A program made the position numbers and the translations under genes. Below, piece by piece: positions 1 through 7,847 of a stretch of 64,000 nt of DNA (position 1 is its first letter; each line of letters starts with the position of its first letter). The notes under the pieces were generated by a model. The model was not told where the DNA came from and did no database searches. It worked only from the letters and a program-made list of their open reading frames with translations. Source of the stretch: Flavobacterium piscis (lineage in GTDB: Bacteria > Bacteroidota > Bacteroidia > Flavobacteriales > Flavobacteriaceae); NCBI RefSeq assembly GCF_001686925.1, contig NZ_LVEN01000050.1, forward strand, positions 62,001-126,000, written 5' to 3'.

Positions 1-22
1 TAAAACTTAGAACACTTAAAAT

Positions 23-697
23 ATGAACTACGGTAAAGAATTCAAAAAATTTGCTACAAAGCACCAAGGAGTAAACGCAATGTATTACGATAAAATCGTA
101 GCAGCGATGAACCCAACAAACATGACTCCATACATTATCGAAGAGCGTCAGTTGAATGTTTCTCAATTAGATGTTTTTTCAAGATTAATGATGGACAGGA
201 TTATCTTTTTAGGAACTGGTATCGACGATCAAATCGCGAATATCGTTCAGGCTCAGTTATTATTTTTAGAAAGTGCTGATGCATCAAAAGATATTCAAAT
301 TTATCTAAATTCTCCTGGAGGAAGCGTTTACGCAGGATTGGGAATTTACGACACCATGCAATACATCAAACCAGACGTTGCGACAATTTGTACAGGTATG
401 GCAGCCTCAATGGGCGCTGTATTATTATGTGCAGGAGCTGCAGGAAAACGTTCGGCTTTACCACATTCAAGAGTAATGATTCACCAGCCATCAGGAGGAG
501 CACAAGGTGTTGCAACTGATATGGAAATCAACTTACGTGAAATGTTGAAACTAAAAGATGAATTATACAATATCATCTCTCAACATTCAGGACAATCTTT
601 TGAAAGAGTGCACAAAGACAGTGAGCGTGATTACTGGATGAAAGCTGACGAAGCAAAAGAATACGGAATGATTGATGAAGTATTGAGAAGAGGATAA
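23..697 (+). CDS. clpP: ATP-dependent Clp protease proteolytic subunit ClpP
   Basis: Serine peptidase that forms the tetradecameric degradation chamber of cytoplasmic ClpXP. The catalytic triad is visible as Ser129 in GMAASMGA, His154 in MIHQPSGG and Asp203 in the DSERDYW segment. The Ser-His and His-Asp spacings (25 and 49) equal those of E. coli S97/H122/D171. At 224 residues it carries a longer N-terminus than mature ClpP, probably a processed propeptide; an alternative start at Met20 exists. It lies directly upstream of clpX in the same direction, the usual pairing. The preceding gene (often the trigger factor gene) is outside the window. Confidence 0.97.
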   Translation: MNYGKEFKKFATKHQGVNAMYYDKIVAAMNPTNMTPYIIEERQLNVSQLDVFSRLMMDRIIFLGTGIDDQIANIVQAQLLFLESADASKDIQIYLNSPGGSVYAGLGIYDTMQYIKPDVATICTGMAASMGAVLLCAGAAGKRSALPHSRVMIHQPSGGAQGVATDMEINLREMLKLKDELYNIISQHSGQSFERVHKDSERDYWMKADEAKEYGMIDEVLRRG

Positions 698-715
698 TTT
701 TCTAGTTAAAAATTT

Positions 716-824
716 GTTTCAAGTTTTAGGTTTCAAGTTAACAAAGCAAACTTGACCCGAGGCTGCAAGCCGAACTGGCGAAGCAAACCTGAAACTTGAA
801 ACCTTTTTTAAAAACTTGAAACAA
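716..824. repeat. imperfect inverted repeat in clpP-clpX spacer
   Basis: AGGTTTCAAGTT at 728-739 is perfectly complementary to AACTTGAAACCT at 793-804, which is followed by a run of six T. The pairing continues imperfectly outward to about 716 and 824 with a second GTTTCAAG / CTTGAAAC pair. The loop of about 50 nt contains a small GC-rich stem. It may act as a terminator or attenuator between clpP and clpX. Confidence 0.6.
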
Positions 825-841
825 AAATATAAGTTAATAGG

Positions 842-890
842 TTGCTAAGTTTTTGAGGTTTTAGTGATAAATCTCAAAAACTTAGTAACT
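842..890. repeat. 17-bp inverted repeat upstream of clpX
   Basis: The left arm (842-858) and right arm (874-890) are complementary at 16 of 17 positions with a 15-nt loop. The right arm runs into a TAACTTTG sequence (887-894) that fits the Bacteroidota -7 consensus TAnnTTTG, 20 bp before the clpX start. The structure could overlap a clpX promoter, but no clear -33 TTG is seen at the right distance. Confidence 0.5.
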
Positions 891-914
891 TTGTCGCTTA
901 GTAACTAAATAAGA

Positions 915-2147
915 ATGGCTAAAGTAGTATTAGAATGTTCGTTTTGTGGAAGAAAAAAGCCAGAAACCAATTTATTGATTGCAGGTATTAATGCACATAT
1001 CTGTGATAAGTGTATTGAACAAGCACACGGAATTGTATTAGAAGAATTAAAATCAAGCGGAAGCGCGAAATTAGTTGGCGACTTAATTTTAAAGAAACCA
1101 AAAGAAATCAGAGCTTTCTTAGATCAGTATGTTATTGGTCAGGATCAGACAAAAAAAGTAATGTCAGTTGCTGTTTACAATCACTACAAACGTTTAATGC
1201 AACAGCAATTAGACGATGAAGTAGAGATCGAAAAAAGTAACATCATTATGGTAGGTCAAACCGGAACCGGAAAAACATTGGTAGCCAAAACTATCGCAAA
1301 AATGTTAGACGTTCCTTTGGCTATTGTTGATGCGACTGTACTTACAGAAGCAGGTTATGTAGGAGAAGATGTCGAAAGTATTTTGACACGTCTATTACAA
1401 GCGGCTGATTATGATGTAACCAAAGCAGAAAGAGGAATCGTATTTATTGATGAAATTGATAAAATTGCCCGTAAGAGCGATAATCCATCTATAACTCGTG
1501 ACGTTTCTGGAGAAGGTGTGCAACAAGCTTTATTGAAATTATTAGAAGGAACTGTTGTTAACGTGCCACCAAAAGGAGGACGTAAACATCCGGATCAAAA
1601 ATTTGTTGAGGTAAATACGCAGAATATATTGTTTATTGCCGGTGGAGCTTTTGATGGAGTGGAACGTATTATTTCGAAACGTTTAAACCGTCAGGCAGTT
1701 GGATATTCTACTTCTAAAAACGTAGACAACATCGACAAAGACAATTTATTGCAATATATTATTCCAAAAGATATTAAAGATTTTGGTTTGATTCCGGAGA
1801 TTATCGGTCGTTTGCCGGTTTTAACTCATATGGATCCTCTTGACAGAGAAACTTTACGTGCGATTTTGACACAACCTAAAAATGCCTTAATCAAACAATA
1901 TCAAAAATTATTTTTAATGGATGATGTTGAATTTAATATTTCAGATGAAGCATTAGATTTTATTGTTGATAAAGCGTTAGAATACAAATTAGGAGCTCGT
2001 GGATTGCGTTCGCTATGTGAAGCTATCTTAACAGATGCGATGTACGAATTACCAAGTTCAGATGATAAAGTTTTGACAATCGATAAAGATTATGCAAAAC
2101 ATACTTTGAATAAAAATTTATTGAAGCGTATGGAAATTGCTTCGTAA
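915..2147 (+). CDS. clpX: ATP-dependent Clp protease ATP-binding subunit ClpX
   Basis: AAA+ unfoldase that recognises substrates and feeds them to ClpP. The N-terminal zinc-binding domain has Cys8/Cys11 and Cys30/Cys33. Walker A is G114-T121 (GQTGTGKT), the pore loop GYVG is at 147-150, Walker B is FIDEID at 177-182, the RDVSGEG pore loop 2 is near 195-201, an arginine-finger region lies near R299, and the sensor-2 GARGLR is at 360-365. Length (410 aa) is normal. The ClpP-docking loop reads VGY at 262-264 where E. coli has IGF. It follows clpP by 217 bp of palindromic spacer and is followed by a clear terminator. Confidence 0.98.
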   Translation: MAKVVLECSFCGRKKPETNLLIAGINAHICDKCIEQAHGIVLEELKSSGSAKLVGDLILKKPKEIRAFLDQYVIGQDQTKKVMSVAVYNHYKRLMQQQLDDEVEIEKSNIIMVGQTGTGKTLVAKTIAKMLDVPLAIVDATVLTEAGYVGEDVESILTRLLQAADYDVTKAERGIVFIDEIDKIARKSDNPSITRDVSGEGVQQALLKLLEGTVVNVPPKGGRKHPDQKFVEVNTQNILFIAGGAFDGVERIISKRLNRQAVGYSTSKNVDNIDKDNLLQYIIPKDIKDFGLIPEIIGRLPVLTHMDPLDRETLRAILTQPKNALIKQYQKLFLMDDVEFNISDEALDFIVDKALEYKLGARGLRSLCEAILTDAMYELPSSDDKVLTIDKDYAKHTLNKNLLKRMEIAS

Positions 2148-2158
2148 ATCTTGATATT

Positions 2159-2189
2159 ACTTTGTCAAAGTTCAAAACTTTGACAAAGT
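2159..2189. repeat. perfect 14-bp inverted repeat after clpX
   Basis: ACTTTGTCAAAGTT (2159-2172) and AACTTTGACAAAGT (2176-2189) are exact reverse complements separated by 3 nt. It sits 12 bp after the clpX stop, just before the intrinsic terminator. It has no T-run of its own and could protect the transcript 3' end. Confidence 0.6.
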
Positions 2190-2196
2190 TTACCTA

Positions 2197-2229
2197 AAAC
2201 CTGCTCCTTTATTTGAGTAGGTTTTTTTT
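2197..2229 (+). terminator. intrinsic terminator of clpX
   Basis: AAACCTGCTC (2197-2206) pairs with GAGTAGGTTT (2215-2224, one G-T), followed by an uninterrupted T run to 2229. Confidence 0.8.
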
Positions 2230-2278
2230 ATGCTTTTTTCACACTCTTTTCGTTTCAGTTTTTATGTAAATTGGCATT

Positions 2279-2944
2279 ATGAAAAAAATATTCCTCATCA
2301 TAAGTTTGTTTTTGATGTTGTCCTGTAAAAACAAGACAGAAAAGCGAGAAGCAAGCGTTTTTAAGCCCGAAAAAGCAGTCGAAATTACTTCTAAAGAAAA
2401 ACCTCGTAGCGAAATCAAAGACATTGATTACAGTACTTATTACAAAGAAGCACAACAATATTGCAAACGCAATAATCTCAATCAGGATACATTTTTCCTG
2501 ATCGATTTAGGGATACATTCCGGTTTAAAGAGATTTTTTGTGTATGATTTTAAAAAGAATAAAATAACAAAATCATATATGGTAAGTCACGGTTGTGGCG
2601 ATAATAGCTGGGGCGCGACGATGTCGAAAGAAAATGCACCAATAAGTAATGAGTTCGATTCGCATTGTTCTTCGATAGGTAAATTTATTATTCTGGACCG
2701 GGGAGTGAGTCAGTGGGGGATAAAAGTGAATTATGTTTTGCAGGGAAAAGAAAAGACAAATTCGCATGCCAGAAGCCGGGCGATAGTATTGCATTCCTGG
2801 GAAGCCATTTCAAGCGAAGAAGTATATCCCAAAGGAACTCCGGAAGGCTGGGGTTGTCCCGCGGTTTCTAATGTAGATATGAAAGAAATTGATAAACTCC
2901 TGAAAGAAAATAAAAAAGTCCTGATGTGGATTATTAAGTCTTGA
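2279..2944 (+). CDS. YkuD_2-type L,D-transpeptidase-like lipoprotein
   Basis: A 221-residue exported protein. The N-terminus is a lipoprotein signal peptide with lipobox LMLSC, so the mature protein would start at Cys16. The body carries SHGCG, an IVLHSW segment and a C-terminal GWGCPAVS motif. This His-plus-SxGC-like pattern is what is expected of the murein L,D-transpeptidase catalytic family (YkuD_2), in which the Cys is the nucleophile. It probably acts on peptidoglycan from the periplasmic membrane face. The family assignment is from motif recognition and the exact activity is inferred. It stands alone between the clpX terminator and a convergent regulator gene. Confidence 0.75.
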   Translation: MKKIFLIISLFLMLSCKNKTEKREASVFKPEKAVEITSKEKPRSEIKDIDYSTYYKEAQQYCKRNNLNQDTFFLIDLGIHSGLKRFFVYDFKKNKITKSYMVSHGCGDNSWGATMSKENAPISNEFDSHCSSIGKFIILDRGVSQWGIKVNYVLQGKEKTNSHARSRAIVLHSWEAISSEEVYPKGTPEGWGCPAVSNVDMKEIDKLLKENKKVLMWIIKS

Positions 2945-3019
2945 GGTAGTTTTAACTTCCCAACCTGATTGTCTTCTAAAAATAAAAAGTTCTCGTATAG
3001 CCCTGATCGAAACGACATC

Positions 3020-3046
3020 CTTTTGCTGTGGGGTTCACAGCAAAAG
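3020..3046. terminator. hairpin between convergent genes
   Basis: CTTTTGCTGTG (3020-3030) pairs perfectly with CACAGCAAAAG (3036-3046) around a 5-nt loop, between the convergent lipoprotein gene and the GlxA-type regulator gene. There is no strong T run, so terminator function is uncertain. Confidence 0.45.
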
Positions 3047-3057
3047 ATATAGTGGAG

Positions 3058-3097
3058 AGCAGGACAGGACGTCTTTTGAAAACCGAATTTCTGCTCC
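3058..3097 (+). repeat. dispersed 40-bp intergenic repeat, copy 1
   Basis: The sequence contains GACGTCTTTTGAAAACC and ends in TTTCTGCTCC. A reverse-oriented near-copy is at 35746-35786 with only a few differences. Both copies lie in intergenic DNA next to small hairpins. Confidence 0.7.
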
Positions 3098-3106
3098 TGA
3101 AAAAAA

Positions 3107-4069
3107 TTACTGCACTCTAAATTTTTCCCGATATTCTATGGGTTTCATGCCCACCATTTTAAAGAATACTTTACGGAAAGCCTTTGGATCATTATACCCT
3201 GTTTTTTCGATAATTTCCGAAATCGTAAGCTGGGTTTGTTCCAAGTATTTCTTAGAACTTTCGACTCTTATATTTTGTAAATATTCAATAGGCGGAATTC
3301 CTGTAACTTGTTTGAATCGTCGTGTCATGTTTCGGGCACTTGTGGGGATATCTTTGGTGATTTCTTCCAGTTTTTCGATGGTGTGATACTGACTTTCTAT
3401 TTTTTGCTGCAACATCGCAACCAAAGTATCGTTGTGCAAATGATTGGGCCTGAAAGTACTAAAATAGCTCTGTTTGTATCGGTTTAAGTCGATGGAGAAA
3501 ATTTTGGCGATTTGAACAGCAATTTCGTTTCCGCAATATTTCTGAACCAGTAAAATCAATAAATGAAAGGTTGAGGTTGAGCCGCCGCTGGTATATAAAC
3601 TGCCATCTGCCGTTAGAGTTTCTTCGGCTTTTAGTTTTACCAACGGAAAAGCTTTTGTAAACGCACTACAAGCATCGACATGAGTTGTAGCCAGTTTTTC
3701 GTTTAATAATCCTGAAGCCGCAAACAAAAATGCGCCAGTACAAAAACTCGCCAATTCGGCTCCGAACTGATGTTGTTTTTTCAGCCAGGGAATAAAATTC
3801 TTGTTCTTGGCGATCATTTCGCTCATATTGTCTGTGGTAAAAGCAGGAATCAAAATTAGATCTAAAACTTGGGCTGAAACTTCTATAGCTTTCACTTCGT
3901 AACCAAACAAACGTTCTTCGTTGATTTGTTCTGAAGATTGAAATATCATAATTTCAAAATATTTATCTCCTTTAGAAAGTTTATTGGCCGTTTCAAAAAC
4001 TTCTAAAATCGCAGCTATGCTTAATAATTTATAGTCGTGCGGTACAATTAAACCTACTTTCTTGCTCAT
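3107..4069 (-). CDS. GlxA-type transcriptional regulator (DJ-1/PfpI domain + AraC HTH)
   Basis: The start is placed at the ATG giving MSKKVGLIV (4069), because the upstream extension is unlike the family. Residues 1 to about 180 form a class-I glutamine-amidotransferase-like (DJ-1/PfpI) domain with the elbow SFCTGAF around Cys110. Residues about 215-320 form an AraC/XylS double helix-turn-helix ending in the typical KxFRKxFFKMxGMxPIEYR signature. GlxA-like regulators sense small metabolites; the ligand cannot be told from sequence. It is divergent from the SRPBCC/VOC gene block, so it may control that block and itself. Confidence 0.88.
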   Translation of the reverse strand: MSKKVGLIVPHDYKLLSIAAILEVFETANKLSKGDKYFEIMIFQSSEQINEERLFGYEVKAIEVSAQVLDLILIPAFTTDNMSEMIAKNKNFIPWLKKQHQFGAELASFCTGAFLFAASGLLNEKLATTHVDACSAFTKAFPLVKLKAEETLTADGSLYTSGGSTSTFHLLILLVQKYCGNEIAVQIAKIFSIDLNRYKQSYFSTFRPNHLHNDTLVAMLQQKIESQYHTIEKLEEITKDIPTSARNMTRRFKQVTGIPPIEYLQNIRVESSKKYLEQTQLTISEIIEKTGYNDPKAFRKVFFKMVGMKPIEYREKFRVQ

Positions 4070-4238
4070 GATAATCTCTGTTTTTAGAAAAATGATAACA
4101 TACAAAAATAGTTAAATTGTCTTAAATGACCCTAAAGTTGGCTTTTTATGTATGTTAAAGCTTTCTGTAATATTTTAAATTTGTTTAATAAATTTTGTAA
4201 GTTTATGTATTAACTAGTATAAATTTAAGAAAAACACA

Positions 4239-4643
4239 ATGATAACAGTACAAAATACGATTAATGCATCGATAGACAAAGTTTGGGAATTTTGGACGCA
4301 ACCTGAACATATTAAGAACTGGAGTTTTGCTTCGGCAGAATGGCATACACCTTATGCGGAAAATGATTTAAGAGAAGGCGGAAAATTCAAATCGACTATG
4401 GCAGCAAAAGATGGCAGCATGAGTTTTGATCTTGGAGGTGAATATACTTTGGTAGAAAAAAATAAAGCGATTGAATATGTATTAGAAGACGGAAGAAAAG
4501 TCGAAATTACTTTTACAGAAACCCCGGACGGAGTAGAAATTATACAAAGCTTTGACCCTGAAACTCAAAATTCAGACGAAATGCAACAAGGAGGCTGGAA
4601 TGCAATCCTGGATAATTTTAAAAGTTATGTAGAGCAAAATTAG
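4239..4643 (+). CDS. SRPBCC family protein (AHSA1-like)
   Basis: A 134-residue single-domain START/Bet v1-like protein. The N-terminal INASIDKVWEFWTQPEHIKNW segment and the C-terminal GGWNAILDNFKSYVE helix are classic for the Aha1-like SRPBCC group, which forms a hydrophobic ligand pocket. No catalytic function is known for most members. There is no signal peptide, so it is cytoplasmic. It is the first of four small genes (SRPBCC, VOC, SRPBCC, VOC) running away from the GlxA-type regulator. Confidence 0.85.
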   Translation: MITVQNTINASIDKVWEFWTQPEHIKNWSFASAEWHTPYAENDLREGGKFKSTMAAKDGSMSFDLGGEYTLVEKNKAIEYVLEDGRKVEITFTETPDGVEIIQSFDPETQNSDEMQQGGWNAILDNFKSYVEQN

Positions 4644-4742
4644 TTTTTTTTGGAGGTCCAAAGGTCCAAAGTTTAGCAAAAAAAACTTTGTGACTTAGTG
4701 TCTTTGTGGTAAAACAATAAAAACAAGAAACAACAAAAAACT

Positions 4743-5150
4743 ATGACAAAACAAATATGGCTGAATTTGCCAGTTAAGGATGTGGCAAAATCAAAAGATT
4801 TTTTCTGGAAAATCGGTTTTTCTTTTAATGAGCAACATGATACGCCTAGTTCAACATGTATGGTGGTAGGCGATTCTCATTTTGTTGTTATGCTTTTTGA
4901 AGAATCGTTATTTGCCAGTTTCTCTCAAAACAAACTGACAGATACACAATCAAGTTCAGAAGTTTTAATTTCGATTGATGCCGAAAGTGCTTCAGAAGTT
5001 GATGAATTAGCAAAAAAAGTCGAAGAAGCAGGCGGAACCATTTTTTCCCCTCCGGCAGAAAGCCAAGGCTGGATGTATGGCTTTGGTTTTGCAGATTTAG
5101 ACGGCCATCGTTGGAATGTTTTATTTATGGATTTTAGTAAATTATCATAA
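4743..5150 (+). CDS. VOC family protein (glyoxalase/bleomycin-resistance fold)
   Basis: 135 residues with the vicinal-oxygen-chelate signature: MTKQIWLNLPVKDVAKSKDFF at the start, and a C-terminal GFADLDGHRWNVLFMD where the D-G-H/N-x-W/w pattern is typical of the second beta-alpha-beta module. Function in this subgroup is unknown; some relatives bind metals or drugs. The stop is only 2 bp before the next start, indicating cotranscription with the SRPBCC gene downstream. Confidence 0.85.
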   Translation: MTKQIWLNLPVKDVAKSKDFFWKIGFSFNEQHDTPSSTCMVVGDSHFVVMLFEESLFASFSQNKLTDTQSSSEVLISIDAESASEVDELAKKVEEAGGTIFSPPAESQGWMYGFGFADLDGHRWNVLFMDFSKLS

Positions 5151-5152
5151 TT

Positions 5153-5590
5153 ATGGAAACATTAGAATTTAAAATCAGAATTAAAGCACCGGCAGACAAA
5201 GTCTGGTCGGTTTTATGGAACGATGAAACTTATAAAAAATGGACAGGAGTTTTTTGTGAAGGATCATATACAATAACAGATTGGAATCAAGGTGATAAAG
5301 TGCATTTCATGTCACCAAATGGAGAAGGAATGTATAGTATTATCGAAACTAAAATTCCAAATGAATATATGGCTTTTAAACATTTAGGTGAAATAAAAGA
5401 CTTTAAAGAGTTGCCTATTACCGAAGAAACAAAAAAGTGGAGCGGGGCAATGGAAACCTATCGATTAACTCCGGATGACGAATTTATAGATTTAGTCGCT
5501 CAGGTTGATACAGTCGAAAAGTATATCGATTATTTTAAAGGAGTTTTCCCGAAAGGCTTGGAAATAGTGAAGGAGCTTTCTGAAAACTAA
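5153..5590 (+). CDS. SRPBCC domain-containing protein
   Basis: 145 residues. It has the Aha1-like N-terminus METLEFKIRIKAPADKVWSVLWNDETYKKW and the C-terminal VEKYIDYFKGVFPKGLEIVKEL helix that closes the pocket. Start ATG lies 2 bp after the previous stop, so the two genes are probably translationally linked. No signal peptide. Ligand unknown. It is a distant paralogue of the protein at 4239-4643. Confidence 0.85.
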   Translation: METLEFKIRIKAPADKVWSVLWNDETYKKWTGVFCEGSYTITDWNQGDKVHFMSPNGEGMYSIIETKIPNEYMAFKHLGEIKDFKELPITEETKKWSGAMETYRLTPDDEFIDLVAQVDTVEKYIDYFKGVFPKGLEIVKELSEN

Positions 5591-5623
5591 ATTGCAATTT
5601 CAATAAACAAACCATAAGTAATC

Positions 5624-6070
5624 ATGGCAACATCAGTAAACCCTTATTTAATTTTTAACGGAAATTGCGAAGAGGCATTTTTGTTTTACAAATCAGTTTT
5701 AGGAGGAGAATTTCCGTATATCGGAAAATTTAAAGACATGCCTCCAGGTGAAGATGGCGGTTGTGCCGAAATATCAGAGAAAGATGCTGATAGAGTAATG
5801 CATGTTTCGTTACCCATTGGAAATACTATTTTAATGGGAAGTGACAGCAACGACCAATCTGGAGACGTAGTCTTTGGAGGAAATTTTTCAGTGTCTATAA
5901 ATGTTGAAAGCGCAGCAGAAGCAGATAGAATCTTCAACGGACTTTCGGCAGACGGACTTATTTACATGCCAATGAATAAGACTTTTTGGGGCGCTTATTT
6001 CGGAATGTTCAAAGATAAATTCGGCGTAAGCTGGATGGTGAACTTTGATGAATCAGAACCTATGAAATAA
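5624..6070 (+). CDS. VOC family protein (PhnB-like)
   Basis: 148 residues of the PhnB/3-demethylubiquinone-like VOC subgroup. The start VNPYLIFNGNCEEAFLFYKSVLGGEF, the middle MHVSLPIGNTILMGSD and the end WGAYFGMFKDKFGVSWMVNFDE are all characteristic. The fold forms a dimeric beta-alpha-beta pocket; activity is not established for this group. It follows the SRPBCC gene by 33 bp and ends the four-gene block. A palindromic repeat lies just after the stop. Confidence 0.87.
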   Translation: MATSVNPYLIFNGNCEEAFLFYKSVLGGEFPYIGKFKDMPPGEDGGCAEISEKDADRVMHVSLPIGNTILMGSDSNDQSGDVVFGGNFSVSINVESAAEADRIFNGLSADGLIYMPMNKTFWGAYFGMFKDKFGVSWMVNFDESEPMK

Positions 6071-6082
6071 TTCAGAAGATAA

Positions 6083-6137
6083 TTCGCCACGAATTCGCGA
6101 GTTTTAATTACTTAATTCGTGAATTCGTCGCGGAAAA
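6083..6137. repeat. GCCACGAATTC palindrome family, copy A
   Basis: The left arm begins TTCGCCACGAATTCGCGA and the right arm ends AATTCGTGAATTCGTCGCGG, followed by seven A. Related copies are at 33970-34028 and 42011-42076. All three follow the 3' end of a gene. Pairing in this copy is imperfect. Confidence 0.7.
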
Positions 6138-6299
6138 AAAGCCTAACTTGTTACGTTATTTCGATAGTAAAGTATTATTGTTAAATTACTCAATAAAGTG
6201 CATTCTTGTGTGCTTTTTCTTTTCAAAAAAACAAACAATATTCTTTTTTATCAACAATAGATTGCCGATTTTTGTCGCTTCTTAAAATCAATAGATAAA

Positions 6300-7529
6300 A
6301 TGGCAATAGAGGGTAAAGAGATTATTTTATTAAAAGTTTCAGGACATGATAAAATAGGAGTAACAGCAGGTTTAACAGCCGTATTGGCTACTTACGATGC
6401 CAATATTTTAGATATTGGTCAGGCTGATATTCATGACACACTTTCTTTAGGGATTTTGTTCGAGATCGAAGCCGGTTCAAGTTCAGGTCCTGTTTTAAAA
6501 GACCTATTGTTTAAAGCTTATGAATTAGGAGTTAAGGTAAAATTTATTCCAATTTCTGTAGAAGATTACGAAACCTGGGTAAAATCACAATCAAAACAAC
6601 GCTATATCATCAATATTTTAGGAGAGAAACTGGCAGCTTCACAGTTGGCAGCGGTAACTAAAATAATGTCAGATCAAAACCTGAATATCGATTCTATTAT
6701 CAGATTAACAGGCAGAACTTCTATTGTAGAAAAAGAAGAATATCCGCGTTCTTGTATACAGCTATCCGTTACCGGCGAAATTGTAAATAAGATCATCATG
6801 ACAGCAAGTTTTATGGAGATTTCTAGAACTTTGAACGTCGATATTTCATTTCAGGAAGATAATATTTACAGACGAAACCGTCGTTTGGTTTGCTTCGATA
6901 TGGATTCTACTTTAATCCAGACCGAAGTTATCGACGAACTCGCAGAACTAAACGGAGTAGGAGATCAGGTTCGTGCGATTACAGAATCTGCAATGAATGG
7001 CGAAATAGATTTCAACGAAAGCTTCAAACAGCGTATGGCGTTGCTGGAAGGTTTAAGCGAAGATGTTTTACAAAATGTTGCCATCAATTTACCTATTACA
7101 AAAGGTGCGCATCGTTTGATGAAAGCCCTGAAATATTACGGTTATAAAACTGCAATTCTATCCGGAGGTTTCACTTATTTTGGAGAATACCTGCAAAAAG
7201 AATTGGGTATCGATTATGTTCATGCCAATAGATTAGAGATCAAAGATGGTAAACTAACCGGTAAATATTTAGGCGAAATCGTAGACGGACAAAAGAAAGC
7301 CGAATACCTAAAAGCCATTGCCGAAAAAGAAGGAATCCACATCAATCAAACTATAGCAGTAGGAGACGGCGCCAATGACTTGCCAATGATAAATTTAGCC
7401 GGATTAGGAATCGCTTTTCATGCAAAACCAAAAGTAAAAGAAAGTGCTTCAACTTCAATATCAAGTTTAGGTCTTGATGGTGTCTTATACTTATTAGGAT
7501 ATCACGACCGATATATTGATATGATGTAA
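6300..7529 (+). CDS. serB: phosphoserine phosphatase with N-terminal ACT domains
   Basis: Catalyses the last step of serine synthesis, O-phosphoserine to serine. Residues 1 to about 180 are ACT-like regulatory repeats (KVSGHDKIGVTAGLTAVLA). The HAD phosphatase domain has motif I DMDST at 200-204 (Asp200 nucleophile, Asp202 acid/base), motif II ILSGGF at 286-291, a Lys in the GQKKAEY region and motif III GDGAND at 355-360. Total length of 409 matches the long bacterial SerB form. It stands alone and is followed by a terminator. Confidence 0.96.
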   Translation: MAIEGKEIILLKVSGHDKIGVTAGLTAVLATYDANILDIGQADIHDTLSLGILFEIEAGSSSGPVLKDLLFKAYELGVKVKFIPISVEDYETWVKSQSKQRYIINILGEKLAASQLAAVTKIMSDQNLNIDSIIRLTGRTSIVEKEEYPRSCIQLSVTGEIVNKIIMTASFMEISRTLNVDISFQEDNIYRRNRRLVCFDMDSTLIQTEVIDELAELNGVGDQVRAITESAMNGEIDFNESFKQRMALLEGLSEDVLQNVAINLPITKGAHRLMKALKYYGYKTAILSGGFTYFGEYLQKELGIDYVHANRLEIKDGKLTGKYLGEIVDGQKKAEYLKAIAEKEGIHINQTIAVGDGANDLPMINLAGLGIAFHAKPKVKESASTSISSLGLDGVLYLLGYHDRYIDMM

Positions 7530-7553
7530 TGTAACGTGTCGAATAAACATACA

Positions 7554-7605
7554 GTTTGTCATTTTGAGGAACGAAAAATCTCCACAAGTAACTCGACAAT
7601 CTAAA
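7554..7605 (+). repeat. partial copy of TTGTCATTTCGACGAAGGAG-type element
   Basis: TTGTCATTTTGAGGAACGAAAAATCTCCACAAGTAACTC-like DNA resembles one arm and the loop of the inverted-repeat elements at 35913-36016 and 44321-44422, without the second arm. It appears to be a degenerate half-element. Confidence 0.5.
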
Positions 7606-7613
7606 TAAATTAG

Positions 7614-7647
7614 ACCTTAGTTTTTTAATAAAAGCTAAGGTTTTTTT
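7614..7647 (+). terminator. intrinsic terminator downstream of serB
   Basis: ACCTTAG (7614-7620) pairs with CTAAGGT (7635-7641), with adjacent A:T pairing in the loop, followed by a T run to 7647. Confidence 0.65.
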
Positions 7648-7649
7648 AT

Positions 7650-7770
7650 GGGCATGCCCCTCCGGGTCGGGCTATCCGTTCCACACGAGCGATAGCGAAC
7701 TGACGAAGTAATCTTTTGTGTTCGCCACGGCGGACACAAAAGGATTTCCACTTCTATCCCTCATGCGATT
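7650..7770 (+). repeat. GC-rich dispersed intergenic repeat, copy 1
   Basis: It begins GGGCATGCCCCTCCGGGTCG, runs through GGGCTATCCGTT and a GC-rich palindrome (7713-7742, CTTTTGTG...CACAAAAG), and ends in GGATTTCCACTTCTATCCCT. A reverse-oriented copy with matching ends is at 44465-44566, and the palindrome block recurs at 35799-35836. It is far more GC-rich than its surroundings and non-coding. Confidence 0.75.
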
Positions 7771-7847
7771 TAGTATTTATAAGTTCATTTTGGGTCATTT
7801 GTGCTTCTATTAAGACTAGCTATTATGTTATTTTGAGCGTCTCCCAT

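Noticed and set aside
2239..2458. Two minus-strand open frames before the YkuD_2-like lipoprotein
   Set aside because: They overlap its signal peptide coding region and show no protein features of their own.
4171..4215. Strong promoter for the SRPBCC gene (TAAATTTG at 4176-4183)
   Set aside because: The -7 element fits, but no TTG lies at a suitable distance upstream, so it was not listed as a feature.
7650..7770. Remnant of an rRNA or tRNA gene, suggested by high G+C
   Set aside because: No cloverleaf or rRNA motif is present; the block is a repeat shared with 44465-44566.
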